From Mycobacterium sp. ELW1 (lineage in GTDB: Bacteria > Actinomycetota > Actinomycetes > Mycobacteriales > Mycobacteriaceae), in assembly GCF_008329905.1 (NCBI RefSeq), contig NZ_CP032155.1, forward strand, positions 2,852,001-2,916,000: DNA of 64,000 nucleotides. The letters are read 5' to 3'. Within the stretch, counting starts at the first letter, position 1. Each line of letters begins with the position of its first letter. This document shows, piece after piece, positions 18,311 to 26,927 of the stretch. The position numbers were made by a program, and so were the translations under genes. The notes beneath the pieces were generated by a model, which saw only the letters and a list, made by a program, of their open reading frames with translations, had not been told where the DNA came from and did not search any database.

Positions 18311-19179
18311 TGGCCATCGCAGTCCCCGCCCCGGCACTGTTGCGCAGCCGCGCGAAGAGGATGTCGGCGCTACCGAAAGACCGTGCGCTGATCGTCAATT
18401 GGCTTGGTGTGTCGTTGCTGCTGCTGGTGACGGTGATCGCCGTCGCCGTGCCACTGCTGGCCCCGCATGACCCGCTGGTGCCGGTGGGTATGCCGCTGCA
18501 GGCGCCCGGCAAGAACGGCTTCCTGCTCGGTACCGACAGCGTCGGACGGGACATCTTGAGCCGCGTGCTGTTCGGCATCCGGTCGAGCTGGTTCGCGGCC
18601 CTGGTGGTGGTCGGCGTCGGGCTGCTCATCGGAGGGCTCGTCGGGCTCATCGCAGGCGCGACCGGCGGCTGGCTGGACGCAACCTTGATGCGGATCACCG
18701 ACGGCTTCCTGTCGCTGCCCGCGCCGGTGCTGGCCATCGCCGTCGTCGCCGCACTGGGACCCGGGTTCGTGCACACCCTGATCGCGGTGTCGATCGTGTG
18801 GTGGCCGTTCTACGCGAGGCTGGTTCGCGGTGAGGTCGCGCGGTTGGCGGCCCGGCCCCACGTCGAGGCCGCCCGGCTGGCCGGGGTCGGACCCGTCCGG
18901 GTCGCCACCCGCCACCTGCTGCCCGGCGCTGTGCCCAATGCGCTGGTGGCCGCCAGCCTCGACCTCGGCACGTTGATCCTCACGCTGGCTGCGCTGTCGT
19001 TCCTCGGACTCGGGCAATCGGCCCCCGCCCCGGAACTCGGCGCCGACGCCGCCCGCAACCTGAGCTATTTCCTGCAGCAGTGGTGGGTGCCGGTGATGCC
19101 CGGCCTGGGTGTCCTTGTCCTCGCAGTGATCGGCAACGTCGCCGGTGACAGCCTGCGCAACCTGATGAAGACGAGCTAG
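18310..19179 (+). CDS. ABC importer permease, DppC-like
   Basis: A 289-residue inner-membrane permease with an N-terminal helix, the DppC-type LLGTDSVGRDILSRVLFGIR segment, and about five further hydrophobic helices. The EAA-like loop that contacts the ATPase is around EAARLAGVGPVRVATRHLLP. Its start overlaps the ATPase stop, and the second permease follows after 11 bp with GGAGG. DppC normally follows DppB, so the C-before-B order here is a local variation. Confidence 0.9.
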   Translation: MAIAVPAPALLRSRAKRMSALPKDRALIVNWLGVSLLLLVTVIAVAVPLLAPHDPLVPVGMPLQAPGKNGFLLGTDSVGRDILSRVLFGIRSSWFAALVVVGVGLLIGGLVGLIAGATGGWLDATLMRITDGFLSLPAPVLAIAVVAALGPGFVHTLIAVSIVWWPFYARLVRGEVARLAARPHVEAARLAGVGPVRVATRHLLPGAVPNALVAASLDLGTLILTLAALSFLGLGQSAPAPELGADAARNLSYFLQQWWVPVMPGLGVLVLAVIGNVAGDSLRNLMKTS

Positions 19180-19190
19180 GAGGCCCGCAG

Positions 19191-20195
19191 GTGAAAACGT
19201 TCATCGCCTCCCGACTGGCCGCGACGCTGGTGATCCTGGTCGCACTGACCGCCGTGATGTTTGTGCTGCAACATATTTCGCCACTGGATCCGGTCAAGGC
19301 CCAGATGGGTGCACAGGCGTCGGCCTCGGCGGTGGCCGCGCGCCGAGAAGCGTTGGGCCTCAACGATCCGATCGTGACCCAGTTCTGGCACTACCTCACC
19401 GGAGCGGTCCAGGGCGACCTCGGAACGTCGTACCGGACTCGGCACGCCGTCGCCTCCGATCTCGGTAGCTTCTTCCCGGCCACCCTGGAACTGGCCATCT
19501 ACGGTATCGGCATCGCACTGGTTCTGGCCGTGCTGCTGGCATTCAGCACCACTTTGAAGTGGCGCGGTTCGGCTGTGCTGCGGGCGATCCTGTTCACCGG
19601 GTCCTCGGCGCCGATGTTCCTGCTCGGCATCCTCGGGCTGATCGTCTTCTACCAGAAGCTGGGCTGGGTGCCGGCCAACGGCCGCATCGGTATCAGCAAT
19701 CCGCCGACCGGCCCCACCGGATTGCTCACCGTCGACGGACTGCTCAGCGGGCGTTTCGACGTCGTCACCGATGCCCTGCACCACCTGATCCTGCCTGCCC
19801 TGGTGCTGGCATTGGGCCCGGCGGTCGCCATCGGCCGGGTGCTTCGGTCCAGTCTGCTCACCGACATGGACAGCGACTATGTGCGAACCGCACGCGCGAA
19901 AGGTCTGTCGGAGAGCCGAATAGTGGCCGGTCACGTGCTGCGCAACTGCGTCGGTTCGGCGTTGTCGATGACCGGGCTGCAGGTCGGCCTGATGTTCGCC
20001 GGCGTGCTGGTGGTCGAGCAGGTCTTCGGCTGGCCGGGCATCGGCCAGTACATCGCCCAGAGCATTCCGGTGGCCGACTTCCCGGCGATCGCCGGCGTCA
20101 CGCTGATGCTCGGCGCCCTTTACGTCTTCATCAACACGGTCGTGGATCTTCTCCAGGCCGCCGCAGACCCCCGCATCGCAGTTACAGGAGGATAG
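19191..20195 (+). CDS. ABC importer permease, DppB-like
   Basis: A 334-residue permease starting at GTG, six bases after a GGAGG. The N-terminal helix RLAATLVILVALTAVMFVLQHISP is the DppB hallmark, and YVRTARAKGLSESRIVAGHVLRN is the EAA loop that docks on the ATPase. About six membrane helices are visible. Its stop codon is followed directly by the GTG of the cysteine hydrolase gene, so translation is coupled. It forms the pore with the DppC-like protein. Confidence 0.9.
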   Translation: MKTFIASRLAATLVILVALTAVMFVLQHISPLDPVKAQMGAQASASAVAARREALGLNDPIVTQFWHYLTGAVQGDLGTSYRTRHAVASDLGSFFPATLELAIYGIGIALVLAVLLAFSTTLKWRGSAVLRAILFTGSSAPMFLLGILGLIVFYQKLGWVPANGRIGISNPPTGPTGLLTVDGLLSGRFDVVTDALHHLILPALVLALGPAVAIGRVLRSSLLTDMDSDYVRTARAKGLSESRIVAGHVLRNCVGSALSMTGLQVGLMFAGVLVVEQVFGWPGIGQYIAQSIPVADFPAIAGVTLMLGALYVFINTVVDLLQAAADPRIAVTGG

Positions 20196-20837
20196 GTGCC
20201 GAAACAGCCACTGATAGTGGGCAATCCGGTCTTGGTCGTCGTCGACATGCAGGAAAGTGGCGACATGCCCGTCGAGGAGGTGGGCATCCCGCACATGGCT
20301 GGATACGCCGACCGAATCGGCCGGGCGCGGCAGCTGATCGCCGCCGCGCGTGCCGCGACGATCCCGATCGTGTTCTTCCAGGAAGTGCACCGCGCCAGCG
20401 GCATCGACTTCGGCCGGGAACTCGACGGTGTCGAAGGACCGCACTGCATCGACGGCAGGCCGGGCACCCCGCTGCATCCCGAGCTGTTACCCGACTTCAC
20501 CGGCCCCAACCACGAGTTCCACATCGTCAAGCGGCGCTATTCCGGTTTCATCGGAACCGAATTCGAGATCGTGCTGTCCGGGCTGAAGGCCGACACGCTG
20601 ATCCTGATCGGCGGCCTGACCGACGTATGTGTGCACTACACCTTCGCCGATGCCCATCAGCGCGACTTCCACGTGCGGGTGGTGTCCGACTGTGTCGGCG
20701 GCTCGTCGATCTACCGGCACGATGCCGCACTGGATGCCATGGAATACCTGCAAACCGGTGCAACGCGGACCACCGAGGAGATCCTCGACGCCTTTGCATC
20801 CCTGACCACCCCGGTACTCGAAGGAGCCGCCCGATGA
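20196..20837 (+). CDS. Cysteine hydrolase, isochorismatase-like
   Basis: A 213-residue member of the isochorismatase-like hydrolases with the full catalytic triad: D17 (VVVDMQES), K112 (HIVKRRYSG) and C145 (LTDVCVHYT). The active cysteine marks the amidase branch (N-carbamoylsarcosine, ureidoacrylate, biuret or oxamate type) rather than true isochorismatase. Lying between an ABC permease and the solute-binding protein of a ureide operon, it most likely hydrolyses a carbamoyl or amide bond of the imported compound or a breakdown product. The exact substrate is open. Confidence 0.88.
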   Translation: MPKQPLIVGNPVLVVVDMQESGDMPVEEVGIPHMAGYADRIGRARQLIAAARAATIPIVFFQEVHRASGIDFGRELDGVEGPHCIDGRPGTPLHPELLPDFTGPNHEFHIVKRRYSGFIGTEFEIVLSGLKADTLILIGGLTDVCVHYTFADAHQRDFHVRVVSDCVGGSSIYRHDAALDAMEYLQTGATRTTEEILDAFASLTTPVLEGAAR

Positions 20838-22414
20838 AGAAACTCACTACGCTGCTCGCGATCGGCGCGACCGCAGCCCTGGCTCTGACCGCCTGTGGCG
20901 GTTCGAATTCCGGGGGCAGCAGCACTCCGAACGCGGCGCCGACCGACAAGGTGCTGAAGGTGTCGTTCCTGCAGGATCCGGGCCAGCCGCCGGACCCCGA
21001 CATCTACTACGCAGGCCAGGGCCTGCTGCTGACCACCAACACCTATGAGGGTCTGCTGCAGTACAAGGCCGGCACCGACAAGGCGGAGCTCCAGCCGCTG
21101 CTGGCCACCGAGTGGACGGCCTCGCCGGACAACAAGGTGTTCAACTTCAAGCTGCGTCAGGGGGTGAAGTTCCACGACGGCACTCCCTTCACCTCGGCGG
21201 CGGTCAAGGCGTCCTTCGACCGGCGCGCGGCGGTGAATCAGGGGCCCGCTTACATGGTCTCCGACGTCGAATCGGTAACCACCCAGGGCGATTACGACGT
21301 GACCGTCACGCTCAAGGCGCCGAACTCGGCGTTCCTGGACTACCTGGCCTGCCCATACGGTCCGCGGATGATGAGTCCTGACGGCCTGCAGAAGAACGGG
21401 GGCACCGACCACGCGCAGGGTTATCTGACCACCCATGACCTGGGCACCGGCCCGTACACGCTGACCGCCGCCGAGGTCGGCTCGAAGTACCAGCTGACCG
21501 CCTTCGGCGACTACTGGGGCGCCAAGCCGTACTTCGAGAAGGTCGAACTGCCGGTGATCACCGACGTCTCGGCGCAGCAGCTGCAGTTCAACAATGGTCA
21601 GCTCGGCGCGATCCTGCACGACCTGCCGTCCTCGGCCGTGCAGTCCTATCTGGACAACAAGGCGTTCGCGAATTACTCACTGCCGACCATGATGTCGAAC
21701 TTCGTCTACATCAACCCCAAGAAGGGGATGATGACCGACGCGAAGAACCGCAACGCCGTCATGCAGGCGATCGACGTCGACGAATTGGTCAAGCAGACCT
21801 ACTTCGGCCGCGGCAAGAAGGCTGACCAGATCTACCCGGCGAACATGATGGCCGCTGAGTATGGCAAGCAGTCGGTGACCCATGATCCGTCCGTTCTGAC
21901 CACGCTGGCTGCGAGCCAGCCGGCCGACCAGAAGTCCGTCACCATCGGCTACGACTCATCGAACCCCGATAACCAGTTGATTTCCAACCTGATTCAGACC
22001 CAGCTCGCCGCGGCGGGACTCAACGCCAAGGTTCAGGCCTACCCGACCTCGGAGATCTACGGGTGGGTCGGCGGTGACGGTCAGGCGGCACCGGAGATCA
22101 TGACCTACCTCGGCTGGCCTGATGCACCGTCGCCCTACACGTGGGGGCACATCTCCTGGGATGCCGACGGTGGCCTGAACTTCTTCGGGTGCTCGGCCCC
22201 GCCGATCACCGACGCGTTGGCCAAGGGTCTGCCCACCGGTGACCTCGCGGACTTCTCCACCGCCGGTGAGGAAGCGGTGAAGACCGGTTGCTGGCTGAAC
22301 ATCGCCAATGTCAACGATTTCATGGTCGCCCAGCCGTGGCTGAAGGGTATCGAGCAGGCGCACGTGGTGACCGATCCGAACTCGCTGCGGTTGGCCGCGC
22401 TGTCGGTGGGCTGA
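20834..22414 (+). CDS. ABC importer solute-binding lipoprotein (family 5, DppA-like)
   Basis: A 526-residue extracytoplasmic binding lipoprotein. A signal peptide ends at a lipobox LTAC with acylated C21, followed by a Ser/Gly/Asn linker. The body has the family 5 signatures LATEWTASPDNKVFNFKLRQGVKFHDGTPF and the ligand-domain motif RNAVMQAIDVDELV. The family binds peptides, nickel and other small polar ligands. In this operon it probably delivers a ureide or purine-like compound to the permeases. It overlaps the preceding gene by 4 bases (ATGA). Confidence 0.92.
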   Translation: MKKLTTLLAIGATAALALTACGGSNSGGSSTPNAAPTDKVLKVSFLQDPGQPPDPDIYYAGQGLLLTTNTYEGLLQYKAGTDKAELQPLLATEWTASPDNKVFNFKLRQGVKFHDGTPFTSAAVKASFDRRAAVNQGPAYMVSDVESVTTQGDYDVTVTLKAPNSAFLDYLACPYGPRMMSPDGLQKNGGTDHAQGYLTTHDLGTGPYTLTAAEVGSKYQLTAFGDYWGAKPYFEKVELPVITDVSAQQLQFNNGQLGAILHDLPSSAVQSYLDNKAFANYSLPTMMSNFVYINPKKGMMTDAKNRNAVMQAIDVDELVKQTYFGRGKKADQIYPANMMAAEYGKQSVTHDPSVLTTLAASQPADQKSVTIGYDSSNPDNQLISNLIQTQLAAAGLNAKVQAYPTSEIYGWVGGDGQAAPEIMTYLGWPDAPSPYTWGHISWDADGGLNFFGCSAPPITDALAKGLPTGDLADFSTAGEEAVKTGCWLNIANVNDFMVAQPWLKGIEQAHVVTDPNSLRLAALSVG

Positions 22415-22419
22415 CGCGA

Positions 22420-23253
22420 GTGGGTCTCGGAGATGGCAAGGTTCGTCGTATCGTCCTGCTGACGCTCGGGTGGGAGGAGTTACCGAAGGCGGTGTCGGTG
22501 TACGGCTCGCCACCGGAACTCCGGCTGCGTGAACCGGTTCCGGGGGTGTTGTTGCAGACCGATGGCGGCTGGGTGCTGCTCGACACCGGCTTCAACACCG
22601 CGCTGATCCGGGATCCGGCGCTGTACCGGCGGTTCTATCCGACCGTCGAGTACATCCCGGTTCTGCCGGGGCCGGGTGAGCCGATCGAGGAGTCGCTGCA
22701 CGACATCGGCATCGACGTCGACGACATCCACCTCGTGGCGCTGTCGCACCTGCACCACGACCACGCCGGCGGCGTGAAGTTGTTCGCCGGCAAGGTCCCG
22801 GTGCATGCGCAGCGGCGCGAGCTGGAGTACGGGCTCTCGAACCACCCGGAGCCGGAACGACATGCCATCGCCCGCATCGACTTCGACGATCCCCGCATCG
22901 ACTGGGTGCTGGCCGACGGTGAAGCCGAAATCGCGCCCGGTATCACCGCGGTGCCCACCTACGGGCACACGCCGGGGCATCAGAGCTTCGTCGTCGATCT
23001 CGACGAGTCGGTGGGTGGCGGCGGGTTCGTGTTCGCGTTCGACGCCGCCGACCTCACCGAGAACATCGAGCACGAGTTGGCGATCGGCGGGTTCATCGAC
23101 GTCGACCCGGCCGACACGGTCGAGCCGATCCGCAAGCTGAAGAGGCTGGCCACCGACAAGGGATACGAGCTGGTGCCCGGCCACGACCCGCATGTCTGGC
23201 CAGAGCTGACGAGGGCCTTCGCGGAGCGGTTCGGCCCGGTGCCGCCGCCGTGA
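22420..23253 (+). CDS. Metallo-beta-lactamase-fold hydrolase, lactonase-like
   Basis: A 277-residue MBL-fold enzyme. The dinuclear metal motif HLHHDH is at 110-115, with further ligands in the TYGHTPGHQS segment and in the FAFDAAD and PGHDPH segments. The layout resembles AttM/AiiA-type lactonases and cyclic-amide hydrolases. GTG 22420 is the only sensible start in this frame, 6 bp after the binding-protein stop; no strong SD is seen, so it may depend on coupling. Its substrate could be a lactone or cyclic intermediate in the operon's pathway. This is inference. Confidence 0.82.
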   Translation: MGLGDGKVRRIVLLTLGWEELPKAVSVYGSPPELRLREPVPGVLLQTDGGWVLLDTGFNTALIRDPALYRRFYPTVEYIPVLPGPGEPIEESLHDIGIDVDDIHLVALSHLHHDHAGGVKLFAGKVPVHAQRRELEYGLSNHPEPERHAIARIDFDDPRIDWVLADGEAEIAPGITAVPTYGHTPGHQSFVVDLDESVGGGGFVFAFDAADLTENIEHELAIGGFIDVDPADTVEPIRKLKRLATDKGYELVPGHDPHVWPELTRAFAERFGPVPPP

Positions 23254-24596
23254 CCACGGCCGCCGTCGAGCACGTCATTCGCGCGCCGCGCGCGGTGATC
23301 GACGGCGTGGTCCGGCCCGCGGCGATCGGGTTGGCGGACGGCATGATCCGCGTTGTCGCCGGCGTCGACGAGAAGCTCGCCGGCGTCGGTGAAACGGTCT
23401 TCGGCCCTGATGTGGTGGTGTTGCCCGGTCTGGTGGACACCCATGTGCACATCGATGACCCGGGAACCGACTGGGAGGGCTTCGACTCGGCGACGGCGGC
23501 GGCGTTGGCCGGTGGCATCACCACGGTGGTGGACATGCCGCTGGACTGCGACCCGGTGACGACCACGGTGGCGGCGTTGGAGGCCAAGCGGTCCGCGGCA
23601 GACGGCGCCTGCCATGTCGACACCGGTTTCTGGGGCGGCATCGTGCCGGACAACCTCGAGTCGTTCGGTGAGCTGGCCGGCGCGGGAGTGTTCGGCTTCA
23701 AATGCTTTCTGTCCGAATCGGGAAACGCCGACTTTCCGCCGCTGGACCCCGACCAGCTTCGGACGGCGATGACCGTTGTGGCCGAACTGGATTCAGTGCT
23801 GCTGGTGCATGCCGAGAGCGAGCGGGTACTGACAGATTGCCCGGAGCCGGCCGGGCGGTTGTACGACGATTTCCTTCGGTCGCGGCCCGACGCTGCCGAG
23901 GAGGATGCGGTGCGCATGGTGCTCGACGCGGTCGCCGCGACCGGCGCCCGAGCCCATATCGTGCACGTGTCGAGCGCCGAGGTGCTGCCGATGATCGCCG
24001 AGGCCAAAGCGGCGGGACTTCCCGTCACCGCCGAAACATGCCCGCACTATCTGACTTTCGCTGCCGAGACCATCCCCGAGGGTGGGACGGTGTTTGCAGC
24101 CTGCCCGCCCATCCGCGGCGGCGACAACCGCGACCTGCTCTGGGCTGCCCTGGCCGACGGAACGCTGGACATGGTGGTATCCGACCACTCGCCGTGCGCG
24201 CCACACCATAAGGACCTCACCGGCGGTGACTTCGGCAGGGCCTTCGGTGGGATCAGCTCGCTGCAGATCGCACTGCCCGCGCTGTGGACCCAGGCGCGCC
24301 GGCGCGGATTCGCCGTGCACGAGGTATCCCGGTGGATGGCGCAGGCGCCCGCTGAACTCGCCGGCATGACCGACCGGGGAGCGATCGCCCCAGGCAGACG
24401 CGCCGACTTCTGTGTGTTCGACCCCGACGCCTCGTGGGTGGTCCGGGGTGCCGAGCTTCAGCACCGTCACCCGGTGACCCCGTATGAGGGCAGTGCGCTG
24501 ACCGGTGCGATCCGTCAGACCTGGCGGGGCGGACGGCCGGCCGGTGAGGACAGCCGCGGCAACCTGCTGGCCGCCGGACTCCGGGAGCCGGCATGA
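23250..24596 (+). CDS. allB: Allantoinase
   Basis: A 448-residue cyclic amidohydrolase that opens the hydantoin ring of allantoin to allantoate. The metal motif DTHVHIDDPG gives H65 and H67, K151 (FGFKCFLSES) is the expected carbamylated lysine, further histidines appear in VHAESE and HIVHVSS, and the catalytic Asp in SDHSP. The SDHSPC and CPPIRGG segments favour allantoinase over dihydroorotase and hydantoinase, and allantoicase is two genes downstream. Starts at GTG overlapping the previous stop by 4 bases. Confidence 0.9.
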   Translation: MTTAAVEHVIRAPRAVIDGVVRPAAIGLADGMIRVVAGVDEKLAGVGETVFGPDVVVLPGLVDTHVHIDDPGTDWEGFDSATAAALAGGITTVVDMPLDCDPVTTTVAALEAKRSAADGACHVDTGFWGGIVPDNLESFGELAGAGVFGFKCFLSESGNADFPPLDPDQLRTAMTVVAELDSVLLVHAESERVLTDCPEPAGRLYDDFLRSRPDAAEEDAVRMVLDAVAATGARAHIVHVSSAEVLPMIAEAKAAGLPVTAETCPHYLTFAAETIPEGGTVFAACPPIRGGDNRDLLWAALADGTLDMVVSDHSPCAPHHKDLTGGDFGRAFGGISSLQIALPALWTQARRRGFAVHEVSRWMAQAPAELAGMTDRGAIAPGRRADFCVFDPDASWVVRGAELQHRHPVTPYEGSALTGAIRQTWRGGRPAGEDSRGNLLAAGLREPA

Positions 24597-25339
24597 AGAT
24601 TCTGGTGCTCAACCCCAACACCTCGGCGACGATGACGGCGGAGATCGACGCCGCGGCCAGGGCGGCCGCCGCACCCGAGACCGACATCGTCACCGCGCAA
24701 CCCGCTTTCGGATCCGTCGCGATCGACTCCGCTGCGGAGAGTTACCTGTCCGCCGTCGGGGTGATGGACGTCGTCGCCACCCAACTCGCCGCCGGAACGT
24801 TCGACGCCGACGCCGTGGTGCTGGCCGGTTTCGGCGAGCACGGCAAAGATGCGCTGCAGGAGATGCTCGACGTCCCTGTGCTCGATATCGCCGAATCGGC
24901 CGCCCACGTCGCTCAGCTGATCGGCAGGAGGTTCTCGGTGGTCACCACCCTGGCCCGCTCCATCGCGCCGATCGAGGACCGACTGCTGTTGGCCGGGTTG
25001 GCTGCCCACTGTGCGTCGGTACGGGCGTGCGGCCTCGGGACCGCCGAGGTCGATGCCGACCCGGCCGGCGCGGTCGCCGCGATCGTCGCCGAAGCCGAAC
25101 GCGCGGTGACTCTGGACGGCGCCGACGTGATCTGCCTCGGTTGCGCAGGGATGGCCGGGGTGACCGCCGCGATCACCGAGAAACTCGGCGTGCCCGCCGT
25201 CGACGGGGTGGCCGCCGCAGTAGGTCTGGCGCAGATGCTGGTCGGCCTGAACCTGTCCACCAGTAAGGCCGGTGTGTATGCCGCCGGGCCGGAGAACGCC
25301 CGCACGCACCGGCCACTATCGCAGGGGTTACGCACATGA
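24593..25339 (+). CDS. Allantoin/hydantoin racemase-like protein (Asp/Glu racemase family)
   Basis: A 248-residue protein starting with the family's MKILVLNPNTSATMT. The family racemises hydantoins or allantoin with two cysteines acting as acid and base, one in an ACFGDPG-type motif and one in LGCAGM. Here the second is present (C184) but the first position reads LAGFGEHG with G79. It may therefore be one-sided, use another residue or not be a racemase. It overlaps allantoinase and allantoicase by 4 bases on each side, which ties it to allantoin, whose enzymatic degradation is stereospecific. Confidence 0.82.
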   Translation: MKILVLNPNTSATMTAEIDAAARAAAAPETDIVTAQPAFGSVAIDSAAESYLSAVGVMDVVATQLAAGTFDADAVVLAGFGEHGKDALQEMLDVPVLDIAESAAHVAQLIGRRFSVVTTLARSIAPIEDRLLLAGLAAHCASVRACGLGTAEVDADPAGAVAAIVAEAERAVTLDGADVICLGCAGMAGVTAAITEKLGVPAVDGVAAAVGLAQMLVGLNLSTSKAGVYAAGPENARTHRPLSQGLRT

Positions 25340-26346
25340 CCGGACTGGACTTGGCCTGCCGTGCGGTCGGCGGCAGCGTCGTGGCGGCCAGCGACGAGTC
25401 GTTCGGTTTCAAGGAACGGCTGATCGACGCGGCCGAACCCGACTTCGTGCCAGGCACTTTCGACTTGCGCGGCGAAGTCGTCGACGGCTGGGAGACCCGC
25501 AGGCACGCACTCGCGCCGGACTGGGTCATCATCCGGCTCGGAGTGCCGGGCCGGCTGCACACCATCGACGTCGACACCCGGTTCTTCACCGGCAACCATC
25601 CGACCGGCGCCGCGCTGTACGCGGCGACGCTGGCCGCCGGCGCCGACCCGTGTGATGCACGGGTGGACTGGCGGGTGCTGTCGCCGTCGACGGCTCTGAA
25701 AGCCGACGCGCACAACCTGATTGCCGTGGACGACGCGCGCCGCTACACCCACCTCAAGGTGGTGATCGCATCTGACGGCGGGGTGGCCAGGCTGCGGGCC
25801 TACGGCGATCCTGTTCCCGACCCGGCGCTGTGGTCGGGGGTGACCGTCGAGGTTTCCGGCGCTGAGCACGGTGGGCGCGTCGAGCACTGCAGCGACACGT
25901 TCTACTCCGACGCGCGGGCGCTCATCGCCGCGGACCGGCCGCAGAACATGGGGTCGGGCTGGGAAGCCCGGCGCCGGCGCGACATCGGACCCGACACCCA
26001 TGACGCGGTGACGATCTCCTTTCTGACGCCCACTGATCTGCTCCGCATTGAAATCGACACCTCCTACTTCGTGTTCAACGCCTCACGCGAGGTGTCCGTG
26101 CTCGGCACCCGTGACCGGCCCGATGCCCGACGGCCGTGGTGGGCGTTGCCGTTCGACGAGGTGGTGCTGCCCCGCACACACCTGATCGCCGACGCACGCC
26201 AAGTCTTCGTGGTCGATGCCCCCGCGATCACCGCCATTCGAGTCCAGGCCTACCCCGACGGCGGCATCGCGCGGGTGCGGGCGCTGGGCCGGCCCACGGC
26301 ATCCGGATTGGCCGAGCTGCACTCGAGATGGGACGCGTCGCTGTGA
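25336..26346 (+). CDS. alc: Allantoicase
   Basis: A 336-residue protein with the two repeated beta-sandwich (allantoicase repeat) domains of the family. Each repeat has a W..RR and an IIRLG or IEIDTSYF-type segment: first half GWETRRHALAPDWVIIRLGVPG with TRFFTGNHP, second half GWEARRRRDIGPDTHDAVTISF with TSYFVFNAS. It converts allantoate to ureidoglycolate and urea. It starts with ATGA overlap on the racemase gene and ends with a GTGA overlap on the next gene. This is the strongest single marker that the operon handles ureides. Confidence 0.92.
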   Translation: MTGLDLACRAVGGSVVAASDESFGFKERLIDAAEPDFVPGTFDLRGEVVDGWETRRHALAPDWVIIRLGVPGRLHTIDVDTRFFTGNHPTGAALYAATLAAGADPCDARVDWRVLSPSTALKADAHNLIAVDDARRYTHLKVVIASDGGVARLRAYGDPVPDPALWSGVTVEVSGAEHGGRVEHCSDTFYSDARALIAADRPQNMGSGWEARRRRDIGPDTHDAVTISFLTPTDLLRIEIDTSYFVFNASREVSVLGTRDRPDARRPWWALPFDEVVLPRTHLIADARQVFVVDAPAITAIRVQAYPDGGIARVRALGRPTASGLAELHSRWDASL

Positions 26347-26927
26347 CCCTCTCGACCCCGGTGATCGCCGACTGCACCGGACTGTGGCGACGCACGCTGC
26401 TGGTCGAGGCCGACGGCTCCCGCGACATCGGCACGAATGTGCAATGGCTGCAGGGCATCTCCATGTTCGTCGATCTTCGCGGACCTGGCGAGGGTTTCGC
26501 CGGCCTGCTCAGCCAGCATGACGACGTCTTCGAATGGGCCCGCCTGGTCGACCTGCAGCCACCCGGCCTACCCGACGCGGGACGGATGAGCTGGAATGGT
26601 GACACCCTCGTGGAGATCGGCGTGCACGCCGACTACACCGAGCACTGGCAGCGCGAAGCCGTTGCGACACAACCCTGCTGGGGACTTGTGCTGTCGGCGT
26701 CGGCCATGACGGGTGTGCTGGTGCGAGTGGGGGACCGGTTCGGCTGGGCTCACCCCCAGGAGATCTCGCTGGGGACGGTCGACGGAACCGGTTGGCGGAT
26801 CGACGAATCCAGCCATCCACACCGGGTCGGGGCGCGGCTGCAGCCGAGAATCCAGTCAGGACGGCTACGAGTCGACGACGACATCGCCTGGGACATCAAC
26901 GACAGCGAAGGAAGCGTGACAGTGTGA
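26343..26927 (+). CDS. Unknown Trp-rich protein of the ureide operon
   Basis: A 194-residue soluble protein I do not recognise with confidence. It has nine tryptophans, spread as LWRR, QWLQ, EWAR, SWNG, HWQR, CWGL, GWAH, GWRI and AWDI, and alternating short beta-type segments. The N-terminal pattern CTGLWRR, then NVQWLQGISMFVDLRGP, looks like a calycin or lipocalin-like small-molecule binding barrel. That fold is only a guess. GTG 26343 overlaps the allantoicase stop, and the stop overlaps the oxygenase start, so it is made in step with both. No catalytic motif is evident. Confidence 0.7.
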   Translation: MTLSTPVIADCTGLWRRTLLVEADGSRDIGTNVQWLQGISMFVDLRGPGEGFAGLLSQHDDVFEWARLVDLQPPGLPDAGRMSWNGDTLVEIGVHADYTEHWQREAVATQPCWGLVLSASAMTGVLVRVGDRFGWAHPQEISLGTVDGTGWRIDESSHPHRVGARLQPRIQSGRLRVDDDIAWDINDSEGSVTV

